From contig NZ_FOYZ01000007.1 of assembly GCF_900112775.1 (NCBI RefSeq), positions 155,719 to 219,718 on the forward strand: a DNA stretch of 64,000 nucleotides, written 5' to 3'. The DNA is from Anaeromicropila populeti. Lineage in GTDB: Bacteria; Bacillota; Clostridia; Lachnospirales; Lachnospiraceae. Numbering within the stretch: the stretch's first letter is position 1; each line of letters begins with the position of its first letter. Made by a program: the position numbers and the translations under genes. Positions 63,385-64,000 of this stretch are shown here, piece after piece. Below the pieces are notes generated by a model, which had not been told where the DNA came from, did no database searches, and saw nothing but the letters and a program-made list of their open reading frames with translations.

Positions 63385-63458
63385 TGGACCTTCGGGGACT
63401 CGAACCCAGGACCGATCGGTTATGAGCCGATTGCTCTAACCAGCTGAGCTAAAGGTCC
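63385..63458 (-). tRNA. tRNA-Met(CAT), probably elongator
   Basis: 74 bases, anticodon loop CTCATAA. A fully paired first acceptor base (G1-C72) excludes the initiator. A lysidine-modified Ile tRNA cannot be fully ruled out. Confidence 0.88.
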
Positions 63459-63485
63459 AAATACATAAATATATTTATGTATTAA

Positions 63486-63557
63486 TGACTCCAAGGGGAT
63501 TTGAACCCCTGTTACCGCCGTGAAAGGGCGGTGTCTTAACCGCTTGACCATGGAGCC
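63486..63557 (-). tRNA. tRNA-Glu(TTC)
   Basis: 72 bases, anticodon stem CCGCC/GGCGG with loop CTTTCAC. Confidence 0.95.
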
Positions 63558-63561
63558 ATAA

Positions 63562-63633
63562 CTCCCCGAGTTGGGCTCGAACCAACAACCCCACGGTTAA
63601 CAGCCGTGTGCTCTACCATTGAGCTATCGAGGA
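63562..63633 (-). tRNA. tRNA-Asn(GTT)
   Basis: 72 bases, anticodon stem CACGG/CCGTG with loop CTGTTAA. It is the first tRNA after the 23S gene, only about 80 bases away. Confidence 0.95.
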
Positions 63634-63713
63634 AAACTTCTCTGCTTCTTATAAATCCTTTAAAGATATTTTCATACCTTCAAAACTACACACTGTATTC
63701 ATCCAAACTTTTT

Positions 63714-64000
<287 letters not shown>

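Noticed and set aside
63634..63713. A 5S rRNA gene between 23S and tRNA-Asn
   Set aside because: The interval is about 80 bases and A/T-rich, without any 5S-like sequence.

Overview
The window looks like a chromosomal segment of a low-GC, endospore-forming Firmicute, most likely of the Clostridia and close to Lachnospiraceae. Supporting signs are an alpha/beta-type small acid-soluble spore protein (53.5 kb), DUF4364 and DUF1385 genes, ThyX-type thymidylate synthase, tRNA genes without encoded CCA ends, strong AGGAGG ribosome sites and many U-tract terminators. Nearly all genes lie on the minus strand, pointing away from an rRNA operon whose 23S 3' end closes the window.

Layout. 0-7.3 kb: housekeeping genes (dus, coaX, birA, citrate synthase, argF) and an SPFH/NfeD membrane pair. 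7.3-12 kb: an RND-family exporter with a very large coiled-coil insertion, co-transcribed with its TetR regulator behind a perfect palindromic operator. 12-18.1 kb: a DUF1385-prmC-prfA-trkH-trkA-trmH operon flanked on both sides by direct copies of a ~100 bp structured repeat. 18.4-23.2 kb: rpmE, rho, and divergently malic enzyme, a radical SAM protein and DUF4364. 23.2-34 kb: a monosaccharide ABC transporter (permease, ATPase, binding lipoprotein) downstream of a sensory operon with a membrane-anchored binding protein, a LytS/YesM-type kinase, a YesN-type regulator, a second binding lipoprotein and an unknown lipoprotein. 34-40 kb: a truncated SocA/HTH gene, an SGNH esterase and an L-fucose catabolic operon (fucI, kinase, fucA). 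40-45.4 kb: a secreted zinc phospholipase C-like protein, an AraC regulator, a thioredoxin-domain gene broken by an in-frame TGA, and a frameshifted HNH toxin with a downstream immunity-like gene. 45.5-53.3 kb: tig-clpP-clpX-lon-engB protein-quality genes and glmM. 53.5-62.8 kb: SASP, an AGCS symporter, DJ-1, thyX, eight tRNAs, an amidase-rdgB-phosphoesterase operon, an RNA methylase, a rhodanese, an Asn/Ser-rich small protein, a probable small RNA and DUF1700. 62.9-64 kb: eight more tRNAs directly behind the 23S rRNA.

The most noteworthy non-obvious items are: a plus-strand small-RNA gene at 61.8 kb with consensus promoter, hairpin, terminator and four C-rich unpaired segments; the paired structured repeats, one followed by a plus-strand terminator where no plus-strand protein gene exists; three independently damaged genes between 34 and 45.4 kb (accessory-region decay); and a 23S-tRNA junction without 5S rRNA. 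Functions come from recognisable motifs and remembered family features only; no database search was made.
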